The notes under the pieces were generated by a model, which saw only the letters and a list, made by a program, of their open reading frames with translations, did not search any database and had not been told where the DNA came from. A stretch of 64,000 bases of DNA from an uncultured Oscillospiraceae bacterium (GTDB taxonomy: Bacteria > Bacillota > Clostridia > Oscillospirales > Oscillospiraceae), in contig CALWOP010000002.1 of NCBI GenBank assembly GCA_944383195.1, forward strand, positions 21,657-85,656, read 5' to 3'. The position numbers and the translations under genes were made by a program. The first letter of the stretch is position 1. Each line of letters opens with the position of its first letter. Positions 62,594 through 64,000 of this stretch are shown one piece after another.

Positions 62594-63322
62594 TCAATCA
62601 CTGATTTTGGACTTAATGTCCTTTCTCCAAGAGGATAAGCTTCGGGCAATGACTTCCTCTACCTTACTCTCATCTCTCTGCACAATGCAGTCCACCATCT
62701 CCTGATGGTGCAGATCAGCCAGGGCAAACAGCTCTTCCGTCCGGATGTTTTTCTCGATGGATCGCTCAAACAGATCATATACCCCTAGGACCATCCGCTC
62801 TAAAAAGCGGTTTCGGGTACATTTGGCCAAATATTGGTGGAACTCATAGTCCAGCCTGGCCGCCGCCCCAATTTCACCGTTGGTAAACTTCGCCCGCATT
62901 TGGTTGATATACTCCTGAAGCCGATGAATATCTTCCTGGCTCGCCTTTCTTACTGCCATGTGCAGCACATCTTCGTCCAGCGTCTGGCGAAACTCAATGA
63001 GTTCCTCCGCACTGCTGCTCTCCAGTAGTACGCTGTACGCCACGCTGTCAATAAAGCTGGGCTTTACCTCGCTGCAGATATAGGTGCCGTCGCCCCGGCG
63101 AATTTCCACAATGCCAATGGCAGAGAGGATCTTCATGGCCTCGCGCAGGGAATTGCGGCTGACATTCAGCTCCTCCATAAGCTCAAATTCGCTGGGCAGG
63201 CGGTCGCCGCTGCGAAAGCGCCCGGAGGAAATCGCGTTGCGAATCTGATGAAGTACATTTTCTACTACCGTGCCGTTGTTGGCCGGCTGCATCCGCTGCA
63301 CCGTGGCTACTGTTGAACTCAA
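62594..63322 (-). CDS. GntR-family regulator with FCD effector domain
   Basis: A 242-residue regulator. The winged helix is seen in VLHQIRNAISSGRFRSGDRL and LNVSRNSLREAMKILSAIGI. The C-terminal FCD domain is helical with metal-binding residues in DYEFHQYLA and LHHQEMVDC. The start is TTG at 63322 after GGAGGGAGC; the ATG at 63292 lacks a ribosome site. FCD regulators sense small carboxylates. It precedes the tct operon on the same strand and probably represses it and itself. Confidence 0.9.
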   Translation of the reverse strand: MSSTVATVQRMQPANNGTVVENVLHQIRNAISSGRFRSGDRLPSEFELMEELNVSRNSLREAMKILSAIGIVEIRRGDGTYICSEVKPSFIDSVAYSVLLESSSAEELIEFRQTLDEDVLHMAVRKASQEDIHRLQEYINQMRAKFTNGEIGAAARLDYEFHQYLAKCTRNRFLERMVLGVYDLFERSIEKNIRTEELFALADLHHQEMVDCIVQRDESKVEEVIARSLSSWRKDIKSKISD

Positions 63323-63862
63323 TCTGCTCCCTCCAAAACATCAAACATCCTACATCTCGGAGTATAGCACTTTATTTTTCACTGTCAAGGCAGTCTGTTG
63401 AATTTCGTTAGCCTGCCTATTTTTCTCGTATTGAATTTATCGAAAATTACAAAACCAGGATTTTTTAATCAAAATTCAAACGTTGCATTGACAAAGCAAA
63501 CAAAAGTAGTAAGGATTATATAAAGCACTGCTTTTTTATTCTCCCCTTAAACGTAGGACGACCTATTTGGGAGGCCAATATTTCCCCATCCGGACGGACG
63601 GCAAAAAACACGCCCGCAATGCTACGCAAATACTCGAGAAGAATGTGCTCACCTGTTAGGCAAGCTCATTGAACAAATGAGGTCGGAGATTACCGCAGAA
63701 AAAGCACGGCTGCGGCAGGCTGAAACGACAGGCTGAAAAAACAGCGAGCCTCCGGAGGCAAAGTACCTTCGGAGGCCCATGTTTCTCTGTCTGTGGCTGG
63801 TTGTGTGGTCAAATAAAAAAGCAAAAACTCAAACATCATGAAAAAGTCAGAAAAACATAAGA
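63323..63862. other. intergenic region with decayed coding traces
   Basis: No intact gene. On the plus strand from about 63551 a frame reads TTYLGGQYFPIRTDGKKHAR, and from about 63655 another reads GKLIEQMRSEITAEKARLRQ before a stop (63735). Both look protein-like but have no start, so they may be pieces of a mobile-element gene. A hairpin with arms GCCTCCG and CGGAGGC lies near 63749-63777. Confidence 0.35.
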
Positions 63863-63897
63863 AAAGCCACTTAAACCCGAAGATTTAAGTGGCTTTC
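63863..63897 (-). terminator. terminator following the tRNA-Thr fragment
   Basis: Stem of about 12 bp (63866-63877 region with 63885-63897) immediately downstream of the tRNA 3' end on the minus strand, ending TTTTCTT. It is the natural end of a tRNA transcript. Confidence 0.75.
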
Positions 63898-63898
63898 A

Positions 63899-63944
63899 TG
63901 GAGCTGCTAGGCAGATTCGAACTGCCGACCTCATCCTTACCAAG
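63899..63944 (-). tRNA. 3' half of tRNA-Thr (GGT), probable attachment site
   Basis: On the minus strand the sequence begins in the anticodon loop (CTTGGTAAG, anticodon GGT), continues through the variable loop and the T arm (GGCAG, TTCGAAT, CTGCC) and ends with acceptor strand TAGCAGC, T and CCA. The 5' half (acceptor 5' strand, D arm and left anticodon stem) is missing: the bases at 63945-64000 are A/T-rich and do not match. A 3' tRNA copy that starts in the anticodon loop is the usual footprint of a tyrosine-recombinase integration site. Confidence 0.75.
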
Positions 63945-64000
63945 CGACTTTTTGAATTTTTTCTAACTATTTTTTGCGCTTTATGGCCATATCTGCTCCA

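Noticed and set aside
1-64000. CRISPR array, prophage or rRNA genes
   Set aside because: I saw no regularly spaced repeats, no phage structural genes and no rRNA-like sequence; the only mobile-element sign is the tRNA-Thr fragment and traces at the right edge.

Overview
The window suggests a moderately GC-rich Gram-positive anaerobe of the class Clostridia, most like the Oscillospiraceae (Flavonifractor/Lawsonibacter-type gut bacteria). This is inference: the support is strong AGGAGG-type ribosome binding sites, sigma-A promoters of the TTGACA/TATAAT kind, LytTR and YesM/YesN two-component systems, an SLH protein, Ktr potassium transport with KdpDE, and many zinc-ribbon membrane proteins. No rRNA, CRISPR array, prophage or complete tRNA is visible.

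Layout. 1-3.3 kb: 3' end of a hybrid sensor kinase, a separate HPt protein and a sodium:solute symporter. 3.3-7.3 kb: pentose genes (L-ribulose-5-P 4-epimerase and an FGGY kinase behind a structured leader) divergent from an AraR-type repressor. 7.3-10 kb: a MoxR ATPase/VWA pair. 10.2-19.8 kb: a leftward sugar region with a ribose-type ABC importer, D-lyxose/mannose isomerase-like cupin, PfkB kinase, AraC-type response regulator, a sensor-poor histidine kinase and a tandem ABC ATPase whose two nucleotide sites have both lost their motifs. 20-24.6 kb: a second ATPase/metallopeptidase-VWA pair and a J-domain membrane protein. 24.9-25.7 kb: a hemerythrin gene broken by an internal deletion. 25.9-33.2 kb: a six-gene operon coupling zinc-ribbon proteins to an ABC-2 exporter. 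33.5-37.1 kb: a DUF4203-like membrane protein and an ECF sigma factor fused to a membrane anchor and an outside leucine-rich repeat domain. 37.5-39.5 kb: LytTR regulator with a frameshifted GHKL kinase. 39.7-46.7 kb: ECF sigma factor, its likely anti-sigma protein, and five envelope proteins. 46.9-48 kb: SLH protein. 48.4-54 kb: ktrB-ktrA-small ORF-kdpD-kdpE. 54.5-63.3 kb: a catabolic operon with a tripartite tricarboxylate transporter, a racemase-like enzyme, split transketolase, 2-hydroxyacid dehydrogenase and glycerate kinase, under an FCD-type GntR regulator. 63.9 kb: a 3' half of tRNA-Thr that looks like an integration site, so an integrated element probably begins at the right edge.

The strongest candidate for an undescribed system is the regulatory module at 10.2-14.4 kb: a dead tandem ABC ATPase translationally coupled to a histidine kinase that lacks an extracellular sensor, downstream of a real sugar ABC importer. 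Other candidates are the membrane-tethered sigma factor, the zinc-ribbon/ABC-2 operon, and the hydroxypyruvate-centred catabolic operon.
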